Assembly (NCBI RefSeq): GCF_004135365.1
Contig: NZ_CP035492.1
Span: 1,364,001-1,428,000 of the forward strand
Direction: 5' to 3'
Length of the DNA: 64,000 bases
Source of the DNA: Paenibacillus protaetiae
GTDB taxonomy: Bacteria > Bacillota > Bacilli > Paenibacillales > Paenibacillaceae
Part shown: in pieces, positions 43,147 through 52,936 of the stretch
Position numbering within the stretch: position 1 is the first letter of the stretch
Layout of the letters: every line of letters starts with the position of its first letter
Notes under the pieces: model-generated
What the model was told of the DNA's origin: nothing
Databases searched by the model: none
Seen by the model: only the letters and a program-made list of their open reading frames with translations
Made by a program: the position numbers and the translations under genes

Positions 43147-44475
43147 TTAATACAACGTCAGATACTGATCGCGTTCCCATTGGTGAACTTGAGTGCGATA
43201 CATATCCCACTCGATTTCTTTCAGCTCATAGAAGTGCGCAAGCGCATGATCGCCAAGCGCATCGCAAATCACTTCGTCGCGCAGCAGTTCATCCAGCGAC
43301 TCTTTCAAGTCAGCCGGCAAGCTTGCAATGCCGGAATCGAGCAGTTCTTCCTGTGTCATGATGTATATGTTCCGGTCAACCGGTTCCGGAAGCGGAAGCT
43401 GATTCTCGATACCGTCAAGGCCCGCTTTCAGCATAACCGCCAGCGCCAGGTACGGATTGGCAGCCGGGTCCGGATTACGCACTTCAATGCGGGTGCTGAG
43501 ACCGCGGGACGCCGGAATGCGAATCATCGGCGAACGGTTGCTTGCCGACCAAGCAACGTAGCTAGGCGCTTCATAACCTGGAACAAGCCGCTTATAGGAG
43601 TTGATTGTCGGGTTCGTAATGGCCGCCATCGCTCTTGCATGGCGCAATACGCCGGCCATATAATAACGGGCTGTTTCGCTTAAGCCCAGTTTATCCGATT
43701 CATCGTAAAATACGTTCGTATTGCCTTTGAACAGCGATTGGTGGCAGTGCATGCCGGAGCCGTTTACCCCAAACAGCGGTTTTGGCATAAATGTAGCATG
43801 CAGTCCATGTTGTCTTGCGATTGTTTTTACAACCAGCTTAAACGTTTGGATCTGGTCTGCCGCACGAATGGCGTCGGCATATTTGAAGTCGATTTCATGC
43901 TGGCCCGGAGCCACTTCGTGATGGGAAGCTTCGATTTCAAAGCCCATTTCTTCCAGCGTCAATACGATTTCACGGCGGCAGTTCTCGCCGAGATCCATAG
44001 GTGCAAGGTCAAAATATCCGCCTTGGTCGTTCAATTCCGTTGTCGGTTCGCCGCGGTCATCCGTTTTGAACAGGAAAAATTCAGGTTCCGGACCAACGTT
44101 CATCGCCGTATATCCCATATCGTTAGCTTCCTTCAGCACACGCTTCAGAATACCGCGCGGATCGCCTGCAAAAGGAGTGCCGTCCGGCATATATACGTCG
44201 CAAATAAGACGGGCTACACGGTCTTGCGATACCCAAGGGAATACGACCCAAGTGTCCAAATCCGGATACAAATACATATCCGATTCTTCAATCCGTACGT
44301 AACCTTCGATGGAAGATCCGTCAAACATCATTTTATTGTCTAACGCTTTATCCAACTGGCTGATCGGAATTTCAACGTTTTTAATAGTACCGAGCAAGTC
44401 CGTAAATTGAAGCCGAATGAAACGAACGTTTTGTTCCTCCGCGATTCGTTTAATATCCTCTTTGCTGTAACCCAT
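43147..44475 (-). CDS. glnA: Glutamine synthetase, type I
   Basis: Makes glutamine from glutamate, ammonia and ATP. The 442-residue protein is of the GSI-alpha type of Firmicutes (no adenylylation loop). Marks are [19 protein letters not shown], the metal and ATP site stretches [28 protein letters not shown] and [13 protein letters not shown], the ammonia-site [17 protein letters not shown] and [14 protein letters not shown]. Start 44475 is behind a normal ribosome site (AAGGAGATG). Co-transcribed with glnR 81 bases upstream. Feedback-inhibited GSI-alpha controls GlnR and TnrA in Bacillus by direct binding; the same is likely here. Confidence 0.97.
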   Translation of the reverse strand: MGYSKEDIKRIAEEQNVRFIRLQFTDLLGTIKNVEIPISQLDKALDNKMMFDGSSIEGYVRIEESDMYLYPDLDTWVVFPWVSQDRVARLICDVYMPDGTPFAGDPRGILKRVLKEANDMGYTAMNVGPEPEFFLFKTDDRGEPTTELNDQGGYFDLAPMDLGENCRREIVLTLEEMGFEIEASHHEVAPGQHEIDFKYADAIRAADQIQTFKLVVKTIARQHGLHATFMPKPLFGVNGSGMHCHQSLFKGNTNVFYDESDKLGLSETARYYMAGVLRHARAMAAITNPTINSYKRLVPGYEAPSYVAWSASNRSPMIRIPASRGLSTRIEVRNPDPAANPYLALAVMLKAGLDGIENQLPLPEPVDRNIYIMTQEELLDSGIASLPADLKESLDELLRDEVICDALGDHALAHFYELKEIEWDMYRTQVHQWERDQYLTLY

Positions 44476-44556
44476 TTCATCATCTCCTTAGTGTTGATCA
44501 TCACATTACGATTGCGAAATTCTCAGGTTTGTATTCAGGGACTATTCACGAAACGA

Positions 44557-44973
44557 TTAACGCTTGTTGTTGAGGAAGCGCGTCAGCTGGCCCTGAATAA
44601 GCGATGCTTGGCCCGGGCGCTGTTTTTCCAAAAGCTGCTGCTTCAGCATCCGATGCAGCTGGGCATCGGACAATTCGCGGCGTTTCACCTCGGATTGCTC
44701 GCTTACGACTGTAGCCTCTTCCGATTCTTTCGAAACCGGATACATGACTTGCTTAATACCTGCAATATTGACGCCTTTCTCAATCAATGATTTGATTTCG
44801 AGCAGCCGCTCAACATCATTAAATGAAAACAATCGTTGATTACCGGATGTTCTGGCCGGAACAATCAGCTCATGCTGCTCATAATAACGGATTTGGCGTG
44901 CTGTCAGATCCGTCAGTTTCATGACGATGCCGATCGGAAACAGCGCCATATTGCGGCGAATATCATCACCCAT
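44557..44973 (-). CDS. glnR: MerR-family nitrogen repressor GlnR
   Basis: Represses glnRA and other nitrogen genes when glutamine is plentiful. The 138-residue protein has the MerR winged-HTH stretch KLTDLTARQIRYYEQHELIV, then RTSGNQRLFSFNDVERLLEI and KSLIEKGVNIAGIKQV. The C-terminal tail (KQQLLEKQRPGQASLIQGQL then TRFLNNKR) resembles the autoinhibitory, GS-interacting tail that ends GlnR in Bacillus. It directly precedes glnA. The promoter and operator are at 45011-45060, within the end of ynbB. Confidence 0.94.
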   Translation of the reverse strand: MGDDIRRNMALFPIGIVMKLTDLTARQIRYYEQHELIVPARTSGNQRLFSFNDVERLLEIKSLIEKGVNIAGIKQVMYPVSKESEEATVVSEQSEVKRRELSDAQLHRMLKQQLLEKQRPGQASLIQGQLTRFLNNKR

Positions 44974-45010
44974 GTCGCATCAACCTTCCAGTCAAACTTA
45001 TTATATGTTC

Positions 45011-45039
45011 ATTGTAACCCCCTACCATTAACATGTCAA
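45011..45039 (-). promoter_or_regulatory. Promoter of glnRA
   Basis: Perfect -35 TTGACA (45034-45039), 17-base spacer, -10 TACAAT (45011-45016), 38 bases before the glnR start. The -35 overlaps the ynbB stop codon. A partial second operator (TGTTA...TTACA, spacing 11 instead of 7) spans the spacer. Confidence 0.85.
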
Positions 45040-46328
45040 TCTGTGTGAGGTTTAATTACAACTAACTCTCGTTTGACAAGCTGAAACAATGCTGTAAGCA
45101 TACCGTATTTCGCATGCGCGTAAGTAAGCCCACCCTGCATGTAAGCGATATACGGCTCGCGGACCGGCGCATCGGCAGATAACTCCAAGCTGCCACCTTG
45201 AATAAACGTACCTGCCGCCATGATGACAGGATGTTCGTAACCCGGCATGTCCCAAGGCTCCGGCACAACATGCGCATCTACCGCTGCTGCCTGCTGAATG
45301 CCTTGTACGAAAGCGATCAAATGGTCCGGACCGCCAAAGCGGACCGCCTGAATCAAATCAGTGCGCGGCGCATCCCAGCGCGGATGCGTCTCGAACCCGA
45401 GCTTCTCGAATAATGCCGCTGCCACAATACTGCCTTTGACAGCTTGTCCCACCAAATGGGGAGCCAGGAACAAGCCTTGATACATGGAACGAAGCGTACC
45501 GAGCATAGCCCCTACTTCCCCGCCGATGCCGGGCGCCGTCAGCCGGTAAGCGGCGGCTTCCACCGCCTTCGCAGTCCCTGCAATATAACCGCCGGTTTCC
45601 GCAAGTCCGCCGCCGGGATTTTTAATTAATGAGCCGGCCATCAGGTCGACACCAACCTCGGTTGGTTCGGCCAGTTCCGTGAACTCGCCGTAGCAGTTGT
45701 CGACAAACACCAGCACATCCGGCTTGATCGCTTTTACTTTGGCAACCATCTCGCCAATCTGGGCTACCGTAAAAGAAGCCCGCCAGCTGTAGCCCCGCGA
45801 ACGCTGGATACCGATAACCTTCGTGTTCCGGTGAATGGCCGCTTCAATGCCGGCCCAGTCCAGATCGCCACCCTCCAGCAGCGGAACTTCCCTGTACGTC
45901 ACTCCCCAATCCTGAAGAGAACCTGTTCCGTCGCCAGGTTTGCCGATCACTTTATGAAGCGTATCGTAGGGCGTCCCCGTTATGTACAACAGCTCGTCCC
46001 CCGGACGAAGCACGCCAAAAAGGGCGGTGCCGATCGTATGCGTGCCGGAAACAAAATGCGGTCTGACCAGCGCCGCTTCTGCTCCAAACACATCCGCATA
46101 CACTTCATCCAGCACCTCCCGGCCCCGGTCATTATACCCGTAACCCGTCGAACCTGAGAAATGAAAATCGCTTACCTGATGTTTCTGAAACGAACGGATT
46201 ACTTTCCACTGATTCCGTTCAGCCACGTAATCCCGGTGCCGTAGCTGCTCCTGTGCCAGTTCTTCCGCTTCGTTCGCCAGCTTCTCCAGCTTATCCCATA
46301 TGCCTTGATCCTCATGCTGCCATTTCAT
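45036..46328 (-). CDS. ynbB: Methionine gamma-lyase family PLP enzyme (YnbB)
   Basis: PLP-dependent enzyme of 430 residues of the YnbB ('aluminium resistance', methionine gamma-lyase-like) family. Features: RSFQKHQVSDFHFSGSTGYG, FGAEAALVRPHFVSGTHTIG, VFVDNCYGEFTE and the Schiff-base Lys in LMAGSLIKNPGGGLAETGGY. The true reaction is not established for the family; C-S lyase activity is inferred from the fold. It stands between hflX and glnR, the same order as ynbA-ynbB-glnR in B. subtilis. Confidence 0.92.
   Translation of the reverse strand: MKWQHEDQGIWDKLEKLANEAEELAQEQLRHRDYVAERNQWKVIRSFQKHQVSDFHFSGSTGYGYNDRGREVLDEVYADVFGAEAALVRPHFVSGTHTIGTALFGVLRPGDELLYITGTPYDTLHKVIGKPGDGTGSLQDWGVTYREVPLLEGGDLDWAGIEAAIHRNTKVIGIQRSRGYSWRASFTVAQIGEMVAKVKAIKPDVLVFVDNCYGEFTELAEPTEVGVDLMAGSLIKNPGGGLAETGGYIAGTAKAVEAAAYRLTAPGIGGEVGAMLGTLRSMYQGLFLAPHLVGQAVKGSIVAAALFEKLGFETHPRWDAPRTDLIQAVRFGGPDHLIAFVQGIQQAAAVDAHVVPEPWDMPGYEHPVIMAAGTFIQGGSLELSADAPVREPYIAYMQGGLTYAHAKYGMLTALFQLVKRELVVIKPHTD
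45044..45060. promoter_or_regulatory. GlnR/TnrA operator
   Basis: TGTGAGGTTTAATTACA is a perfect fit to TGTNAN7TNACA. It lies 4 bases upstream of the glnRA -35 box, inside the last codons of ynbB, as the first glnRA operator does in B. subtilis. Confidence 0.85.
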
Positions 46329-46408
46329 TGAATACTTGCCTCTCCCTCTATATCTTCTGGTACCGCCGCTTCATTCACATCCGGCAGCGTCAGCGTCTGC
46401 TAATCCGA

Positions 46409-47695
46409 TTACTGCCTGAACGGGTGAAGCCGGCTTCCGTGCAGCGCGTACTCCTGCTTGCTTAACTGAATCGTAAGCAGCAGCTTGTCTTCCTCTGTTT
46501 CCTGCCGGATCACCTCACCGCTCCTGTAAGCAAGCGAAATGAGATCGCCGCGTTCCGCCGGAATCGCAAAAACAGCCTGTTCTCCCGACAGCCGATCTTG
46601 AATCGCCTGCCGCAGCAGCGCCAGATCATTTGGATCATAGGCGCTGATGACAAGCGCGTTGCCGTGCGGAATGAACTGCTTGCGGGTTTCCTCGTCCCAC
46701 AGATCTTTTTTATTATACACATTTATTCGCATGCCGCTATCCGCGCCTAGCTCGCCGAGGATCTGCTCCACGGTTGCGATCTGTTCTTCCCGTACCGGAG
46801 AGCTGCCGTCGATAACATGCAATATCAGATTGGCTTCCAGCACTTCCTCTAAGGTCGCCCGAAAAGCGGCGACCAGCTCATGCGGCAGCTGCTGGATGAA
46901 TCCAACCGTATCCGTCAGAACCACTTCCCTGCCATTCGGCAGCTCGAGCAGCCGCGATGTCGGGTCCAGCGTTGCAAACAGCTGGTTCTCCACATACACA
47001 TCCGCTTGCGTCAGTTCGCGGAGCAAAGTGGATTTGCCCGCGTTCGTATAACCGGCAAGCGCAACTTGAATTACGCCCGTCTTGCGCCTGCGCTCGCGGT
47101 GCAGCTTCCGGTGGCGGACGACCTCCTCCAGCTGCTGCTTTAAATCGGATATCCGGCCGCGGATATGCCTGCGGTCCGTCTCGAGTTTTGACTCACCGGG
47201 GCCGCGTGTACCGATCCCGCCTCCGAGGCGGGATAAGTTTTTGCCATGGCCCGACAAGCGCGGGAGCAAATAATTGAGCTGGGCCAGCTCGACTTGAATA
47301 ATGCCCTCCCGCGTCTTGGCGCGCTGCGCAAAAATATCGAGAATCAGCTGCGTCCGGTCGACAATTTTTAAATCCAGCGCTTCTTCCAAATTGCGGACCT
47401 GGGCGCCGGAAAGCTCTTGGTCAAAAATGGCCGTTGTGGCCCCCAGTTCATCCGCCAGCAGTTTGACTTCCTCAACCTTGCCTTTGCCGATAAACCACTT
47501 TGAATCCGGCGTATCTTTATTTTGCATCACGGTTGTCAGCACTTCCACACCGGCCGTTTCCGTCAGCTGAATAAGCTCATCCAGCGATTGTTCGGCGGTG
47601 ACGGCCAGCTTCCTCTCCAATTCGGGAGTAACCAGGCTGATCAAAATTGCTTTTTCGGGAATGGCATGGTTCGTTTCGTACATGTTGTCTTTCAT
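46409..47695 (-). CDS. hflX: Ribosome-associated GTPase HflX
   Basis: GTPase that splits stalled 70S or 100S ribosomes. From ATG 47695 (AAGGAG at 6 bases) the protein is 428 residues; the frame extends 25 codons further without a ribosome site. The N-terminal HflX domain includes NYLLPRLSGHGKNLSRLGGG and TRGPGESKLETDRR. The G domain has G1 GYTNAGKST, G2 region LFATLDPTSR, G3 LTDTVGFIQQLPHELVAAFR and G4-like NVYNKKDLW. It corresponds to ynbA of B. subtilis, and its place between spoVK and ynbB is conserved. Its presence near a MutS2-like gene is coincidental as far as I can see. Confidence 0.95.
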   Translation of the reverse strand: MKDNMYETNHAIPEKAILISLVTPELERKLAVTAEQSLDELIQLTETAGVEVLTTVMQNKDTPDSKWFIGKGKVEEVKLLADELGATTAIFDQELSGAQVRNLEEALDLKIVDRTQLILDIFAQRAKTREGIIQVELAQLNYLLPRLSGHGKNLSRLGGGIGTRGPGESKLETDRRHIRGRISDLKQQLEEVVRHRKLHRERRRKTGVIQVALAGYTNAGKSTLLRELTQADVYVENQLFATLDPTSRLLELPNGREVVLTDTVGFIQQLPHELVAAFRATLEEVLEANLILHVIDGSSPVREEQIATVEQILGELGADSGMRINVYNKKDLWDEETRKQFIPHGNALVISAYDPNDLALLRQAIQDRLSGEQAVFAIPAERGDLISLAYRSGEVIRQETEEDKLLLTIQLSKQEYALHGSRLHPFRQ

Positions 47696-47748
47696 CCGCT
47701 GCTCCTTATATAGCTTCACCGGCTCCGAATATGTCTGAACACCCAGCT

Positions 47749-48747
47749 TTACACGCCTTTGGCATCCCACTTCAAATCCTCCGGCTTAATGGTCATCAGC
47801 TCCTGCTTCGGGGGTACGCCGCTTGCATATTGCGTCAGCAGCCTTACCGCCTGATGGCGGATCGATTTCTCAATGACGTTGCGCACATACCGCGCATTGC
47901 TGAATGAAAATAAATCGTTCATTTTTTCCTGCATCAAATGCTGCCTTAATTTGAATATGGCCTGCGGCATTAAATAATAATCGCGGTCTTTTGCCATCAA
48001 CTCGGAAATTTGAATCAACTGGTCAATCGAGTAGTCCGGAAAATCAATTTGAATCGGGAAACGGGAAGGCAGCCCGGGATTCGTCTGCAAAAATTGTTCA
48101 ATTTCAAGCGGGTATCCCGCCAATATAAGTATAAATTGATTCCGGTTGTCTTCCATTGCTTTTACAAGCGTGTCGATGGCTTCTTTGCCGAAATCCTTTT
48201 CTCCGCCGCGGGCCAGGCTGTAGGCTTCATCAATGAATAAAACGCCGCCCAGCGCTTTGCGCACCAGATCGCGCGTTTTTTGCGCCGTATGTCCGATGTA
48301 TTCGCCGACCAGATCGGCGCGCTCTACCTCAATCAAATGCCCTTTAGATAACACGCCCATCTTTTGGAACAGCTTGGCGATGATACGGGCTATTGTTGTT
48401 TTGCCGGTTCCCGGGTTGCCGCGGAAAATCATATGGTATACCTGTGATCCGCCGTGTAAGCCGGCTTCCGAACGCATCCGGCTTATATAAAGCAAAGCGT
48501 ATATTTCATACACTAGAGCCTTTACATTGTCCATCCCGATCATCGGATCCAGTTCTTTCTGAATATCTGCAAACTGGTCTGTAGAAGGAAGCGGCTTAAC
48601 CGCCGGGAGCGGCTCATTCTCAATGGCATGCGCTTGCGCGGAAGCTTGCGCCGAATCTTGGCTTCTAAGCACAACATTAATTTGACGGGACGGTCTTGTA
48701 CCGTTTTTCGCTCCCGAGATGGAGTGTCCGTTCATCTGTTGCATCAC
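47749..48747 (-). CDS. spoVK: Stage V sporulation AAA ATPase SpoVK
   Basis: Mother-cell AAA+ ATPase required for late spore maturation, related to the CbxX/CfqX family. Walker A FRGNPGTGKTTIARIIAKLF, Walker B GGVLFIDEAYSLARGGEKDF, sensor region ILILAGYPLEIEQFLQTNPG then LPSRFPIQIDF, and the arginine finger nearby. It has 332 residues, near the B. subtilis length (322). The start is either GTG 48747, ATG 48744 or ATG 48735; AGGTG spacing favours the last. First gene of spoVK-hflX-ynbB-glnRA order; a sigma-E-type promoter was not resolved. Confidence 0.94.
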   Translation of the reverse strand: MMQQMNGHSISGAKNGTRPSRQINVVLRSQDSAQASAQAHAIENEPLPAVKPLPSTDQFADIQKELDPMIGMDNVKALVYEIYALLYISRMRSEAGLHGGSQVYHMIFRGNPGTGKTTIARIIAKLFQKMGVLSKGHLIEVERADLVGEYIGHTAQKTRDLVRKALGGVLFIDEAYSLARGGEKDFGKEAIDTLVKAMEDNRNQFILILAGYPLEIEQFLQTNPGLPSRFPIQIDFPDYSIDQLIQISELMAKDRDYYLMPQAIFKLRQHLMQEKMNDLFSFSNARYVRNVIEKSIRHQAVRLLTQYASGVPPKQELMTIKPEDLKWDAKGV

Positions 48748-48869
48748 CTATCCTTCGCACCGTCATAATGGCGGCTGCCCTTTCTGTACGCCTGTCAGGT
48801 TAGCAGGGCATATCCCGCACTACAAGTGTATTCTATCGGATTCGGTCATATTAACAGTTTTGAACGGAT

Positions 48870-49535
48870 TCAATCCGCCTTCAAATGCACCGTCATTAAC
48901 AGCTTGTCCAGCTCCCACTTCGTAAATGCGAGAACTTCTCGTGATTCATTTTTCACGGGGCTTAGCACCTCGGTATGGAAAGCAGCTGTCGTTGTTTGCG
49001 GATAATGCAGATAATGGGCAATATCCGACGCTCTGGCCGCATGATAATCATGTGTAATGAGCAATAAGCTGTTCAACTGGTAAGCTTCCACAATCGGTTT
49101 GGAGTAAAGCAAGTTCTCGTACGTGCTTCGCGCTTTCAGCTCCAGCAGCAGCTTGTCCTCAGGAACGCCAAGCGCTGCCAAATAATTGCGCATGCCTTCC
49201 GCTTCGGTCAGCTTCGAGCCGTTGCCATCCAGCCCGCCGGTTAAAATGAGCTTATGCACTTTACCGCTTTCCAAAAGCTCATACGCGTAATCAAGCCTTT
49301 CCTTCAGCGCCGGGCTTGGCACATCATCCCACAGGGCTGCCCCTAATACGATACCTGCGTCAGCAGGAGGAATTTCTTTATTGTAATCATAACCGTTGAT
49401 TCGATACAGCAAATAGCCTGTCCATACAACACCAATGACGATAAACCAGGCCGCAGCACGAAACAGGAGCAGCCGCGCCTTGCCGTCTTGCTTTCGCTTG
49501 CGCGCGCTGCTCCTTTTGTTTGTTTCCGCCATCAT
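48870..49535 (-). CDS. YdcF/SanA-family membrane-anchored protein (DUF218)
   Basis: Protein of 221 residues: basic N-terminus (TNKRSSARKRKQDGKARL), one transmembrane helix (FRAAAWFIVIGVVWTGYLLY) and an extracytoplasmic DUF218 domain. Marks are ADAGIVLGAALWDDVPSPAL, KLILTGGLDGNGSKLTEAEG and a later LLITHDYHAARASDIAHYLH. DUF218 proteins of the SanA/YdcF group affect envelope integrity; some bind SAM. The exact activity is not known. It overlaps the DUF402 gene upstream by 4 bases. Confidence 0.85.
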   Translation of the reverse strand: MMAETNKRSSARKRKQDGKARLLLFRAAAWFIVIGVVWTGYLLYRINGYDYNKEIPPADAGIVLGAALWDDVPSPALKERLDYAYELLESGKVHKLILTGGLDGNGSKLTEAEGMRNYLAALGVPEDKLLLELKARSTYENLLYSKPIVEAYQLNSLLLITHDYHAARASDIAHYLHYPQTTTAAFHTEVLSPVKNESREVLAFTKWELDKLLMTVHLKAD

Positions 49536-50089
49536 GATTCGCTTACCTCGCCGGTGCGCTCAAGCAATGTTTTGCGATGCTTCAGGCTCATCGTGAAATA
49601 CCTGAATCTGCCGCCTTTGATGCTGGACAGCAGCCTGCCTGCCGTCTTGCGGGCCATCGCCGCTTCCTTGCCGGTCACATCGCCTATAGCTACCGCCTCT
49701 TCCAGCTCATCTTCATCCAGCAGGAAAACCTCTCCTGACGGGAGCACAACCACATCCAAATACAAATCGTCGAACCACGGCACCTGCTGGTCGGTTAAAC
49801 CTTGCGTTTTGCAGACGTCAATATACCATTGAACCACGCGGCCTTTGTCATCAAACATCGTGGTCACCACAAAATGCTCGCCTCTCGGGAAATGCTGCAT
49901 CCACAAATAACCCCGGTCCGCGACGCAAAGCCGTCGTCCGTTATATTCTTTCCATAGCGGCTCCCGCAGCTCGTGAATCCGATAGAAGGTAACCAGCCCT
50001 CTAAACTCATCGCTGTCCATGGACATGCAAGAAAAACTTTTGCGCAATATTCTCCGCCAGTTGGCGCGGTCAGAAAATTTTCGTTTCAT
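49532..50089 (-). CDS. DUF402 protein (UPF0374, YgaC-like nucleoside phosphatase family)
   Basis: Protein of 185 residues from ATG 50089; the frame extends to 50143 without a better ribosome site. The DUF402 beta core is visible in RGEHFVVTTMFDDKGRVVQW, YIDVCKTQGLTDQQVPWFDD and LYLDVVVLPSGEVFLLDEDE, with the acidic metal-binding residues typical of the family. Characterised members hydrolyse nucleoside di- or triphosphates or fluoroacetyl-CoA-like substrates in other lineages, so only phosphohydrolase activity is proposed. It is coupled with the YdcF-family gene downstream. Confidence 0.82.
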   Translation of the reverse strand: MKRKFSDRANWRRILRKSFSCMSMDSDEFRGLVTFYRIHELREPLWKEYNGRRLCVADRGYLWMQHFPRGEHFVVTTMFDDKGRVVQWYIDVCKTQGLTDQQVPWFDDLYLDVVVLPSGEVFLLDEDELEEAVAIGDVTGKEAAMARKTAGRLLSSIKGGRFRYFTMSLKHRKTLLERTGEVSES

Positions 50090-50253
50090 ACGGAACGTAC
50101 CTTTCCGCTGAGATAGCCTCCTTAAGAGGGCGTACAAGCTCAATCTTCAATCAGTAATTTTCCTTCTTATATTAGTATTCTCTTTACAGAAAAGATTACC
50201 ATAAGTTAGGGGCTATCTCCAGCAAACTTGTAAAATAAACCAAGCCGATATGC

Positions 50254-50291
50254 ATATAGACGCTGTCCCGTTGCAGGGACAGCGTCTATAT
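50254..50291. terminator. Perfect 16-bp hairpin 3' of the class A PBP gene
   Basis: Arms 50254-50269 and 50276-50291 pair without mismatch around loop GTTGCA, 8 bases after the PBP stop. It lacks a T-run, so termination strength is uncertain; it may stabilise the transcript end. Confidence 0.6.
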
Positions 50292-50299
50292 ATTGCCTA

Positions 50300-52869
50300 T
50301 TACGGATTGGTGCCAGACCCGTTCGAGCCGGAGGAATCTCCGCTCCGGTCGCCTCGCCCATTGCCGTTACCGTTGCCATTTCCTTGACCGTTCCCATTGC
50401 CGTTGCCCGCATCAGGAGGCGCAACCGCCCCTTGATCCGTGCCGCCGTTTGGCTGTTGGCCCGGATTGCCGCCAGGATTAGCTGGCGGCGCCGTTTCCGC
50501 AGGTGGCGGGGTTGGCTGCCCGCCATTATTAGGCGGTGTCTGCGGATTGCCAGGCTCCGCAGACGGAGGGGTCGTTTCGGCCGGCGGTTCGGTTTCAGCC
50601 GGCGGTTCAGATGGCGGGATGCTCGGGAAGTCGATTTCCGCTTCCGGTATTTCGACCGTAACCGTTGCCGAAGGATCTGTCACCGTGTTGGTCGCCGTGT
50701 TCACCGCAACGACGTAATACTCATAAGTGAGCCCAAGCGATATGCTTGGATCTTCTGCTTCCGTTGTCGTCAAGCCATCCAGGTAAAGGGTGAAATCCGG
50801 ATCCGACTCCTGTTTGCGGAAAACTTGGTAAGTGACGCCTTCCGCCTCAACCGGATTCCAGGAAAGCTTCACTTTCATTTCATCTGCAGCAAATTCTGCT
50901 TTAAAACCGTTTACGGCCGCCATTGGCGTTTCCGTTGGTTCTACCGGCGCTTCTACCTTCGCAAAGCTGCCGGCAGGCATGCCTTTCATCGCTTTCTCCA
51001 TTACGTTGGAAAACATCGCTGCAGCCTGGTGGCTGCTTTTCTTGAGCACATGCTGTTTATCTGTCTTGTCATAGCCCATCCAGACGGCTGCGGTCCATTG
51101 CGGCGTATAGCCGACGAACCAAGCATCACGGTTTGCGCTTGACTTGAAGTCCGGAATGCCGTGCTGTGTCGTACCGGTTTTGCCGGCAACCGGACGGTCC
51201 ATTCGGGCTTCAGCCCCCGTACCGCCTGGAGACACAACGGCTTGCAGCATTTCCGTCATTTGGGCCGCCGTTGATTCCTTCATCACTTGTTTGCCAGCCT
51301 GGTTTTTATATTTGTAGACGGCGTTTTTCGCCCGATTATCAATCCGGATAATCGCATGCGCGTCCACCGTTTTGCCGTCATTGGCAAAAGCGCTGTAAGC
51401 CGTCGCCATCTGGAGCGGAGTTACCCTTCCGTCAAGCCGCCCAAAGCGATGGAAAGGTTTTTGTCCTGATCCGTCAATTCAATGCCCAGCTTATTTGCAA
51501 ACTTGATGCCGGTGTTGAGGCCAATCGTGTTCAGCATCCAAACCGCCGGCAAGTTGCGCGATTCTTTCACAGCTTCAATCATTGTAATCGGCGTCGTTCC
51601 TTTGGAATCGCTAGGGCAATACGAGCCAAAACATTTTTTATCATTGGCCAGCACGGTTTGAGGCGTATAATCTCCCGTTTCCAGCGCAGGGCCATAAGCG
51701 ACAATCGGTTTAAAGGAAGAACCCGGCTGGCGTTTGACAAGCGCACGGTTCAGCCCTTTGCGGACGTAATCGCGGCCGCCTGCAATCGCCTGAATGGCAC
51801 CGTCCGAGTGGTCCATAATGACCATCGCCCCTTGCACCTTCTGGTCATCGACGCTTTTTTCAAAGTTGGAATCATCGGCGAACTCGGCTTCAACTGCCCG
51901 TTGCGCTTGCTGATTCAATGTCGTATAAATCGAGTAACCGCCGATCCGGAGTTCTTCCTCCGTCATATTCGGCATAACCTGCAGCGCTTCATCCACCACA
52001 TAATCAATAAAAGCGAGATATTGCTGCTTTTTGCTTTGCTCAATGTTAGCCGGCGGCTCATAATCAACAGCTTTTGCCTGCTCCATTTCGCTTTCGGTAA
52101 TAATGCCCTGCTGATACATCAGCTGCAGCACAACGCCGCGGCGTTCCTTCGATAAATCCGGATTGCTGATCGGGTTGTATTTGCTCGGCCCTTTCGGCAT
52201 GCCCGCGAGTGTCGCAATTTCCCACAAATCCAAATCTTTAAGATCCTTGTCAAAATAAAGCTTGGCGGCCGCCTTGATGCCGTACACCCCTTGGCCCAAA
52301 TAAATCCGGTTCAAATACATCGTCAAAATTTCTTCTTTGGTCATTTTGTTTTCCAACGCAACGGCTATCGAAGCTTCCGTCGCTTTACGGAAAAAGTTTT
52401 TATCCGATGTCAGGAACATATTTTTGGCGAGCTGCTGGGTAATGGTACTGCCGCCTTCCACTGCGCTTCGAGCTATAACGTCCTTCACAAGCGCGCGGCC
52501 GACCCCGATCAGATCAATGCCGGAATGTTCATAAAAGCGCTGATCCTCCGTCGCCACAACCGCCTGCATGAGAAGTTTCGGAATTTCCGAATACTCCGCG
52601 CTGTCGCGGTTGTTTTGCTGGTCGGCAAGCTGGCCCACTTCCTGGCCGTTCATATCGTAAATAATTGTTGGTTCCCCTAATACAAATTTGTCCGCGTTCT
52701 CAGACAAAATGCGTTCACCGTTTAATATAATGAGCAGATAGCCGATAATCCCGCAAACAATCGCTATAACGACCGTAAAAAACAAGCCAAAAAACCACTT
52801 TCGCGACGATCGCTTCTTTTTCTTTTTCGTGCTGTTCGCCCTTCTGCTGTTTGGTTTGTCTGAAACCAT
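50300..52869 (-). pseudogene. Class A penicillin-binding protein (PBP1), frameshifted
   Basis: Bifunctional peptidoglycan synthase. N-terminal part (52869-51421): basic tail, TM helix (FFGLFFTVVIAIVCGIIGYL), GT51 glycosyltransferase with catalytic Glu108 in VVATEDQRFYEHSGIDLIG, EGGSTITQQLAKNMFL and the start of the transpeptidase with GSSFKPIVAYGP (S-x-x-K) and ESRNLPAVW. It stops at LGGLTEG. The rest (from 51426 leftward) continues in another frame as VTPLQMATAYSAFANDGK, AGKTGTTQHG (KTG box), a fibronectin type III-like domain and a Pro/Thr tail ending in Gly/Asn repeats. One added G at plus 51424-51426 restores TEGVTPLQ and an 856-residue protein. A non-functional PBP1 is tolerated in some Bacilli, but a base-call error is as likely. 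Confidence 0.88.
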
Positions 52870-52936
52870 TGATGCTTCCCTCCTGTGACTCCTGTTTCTC
52901 CTGCTTACTTCACAGCATGTTGTTATTTTATCCCTC

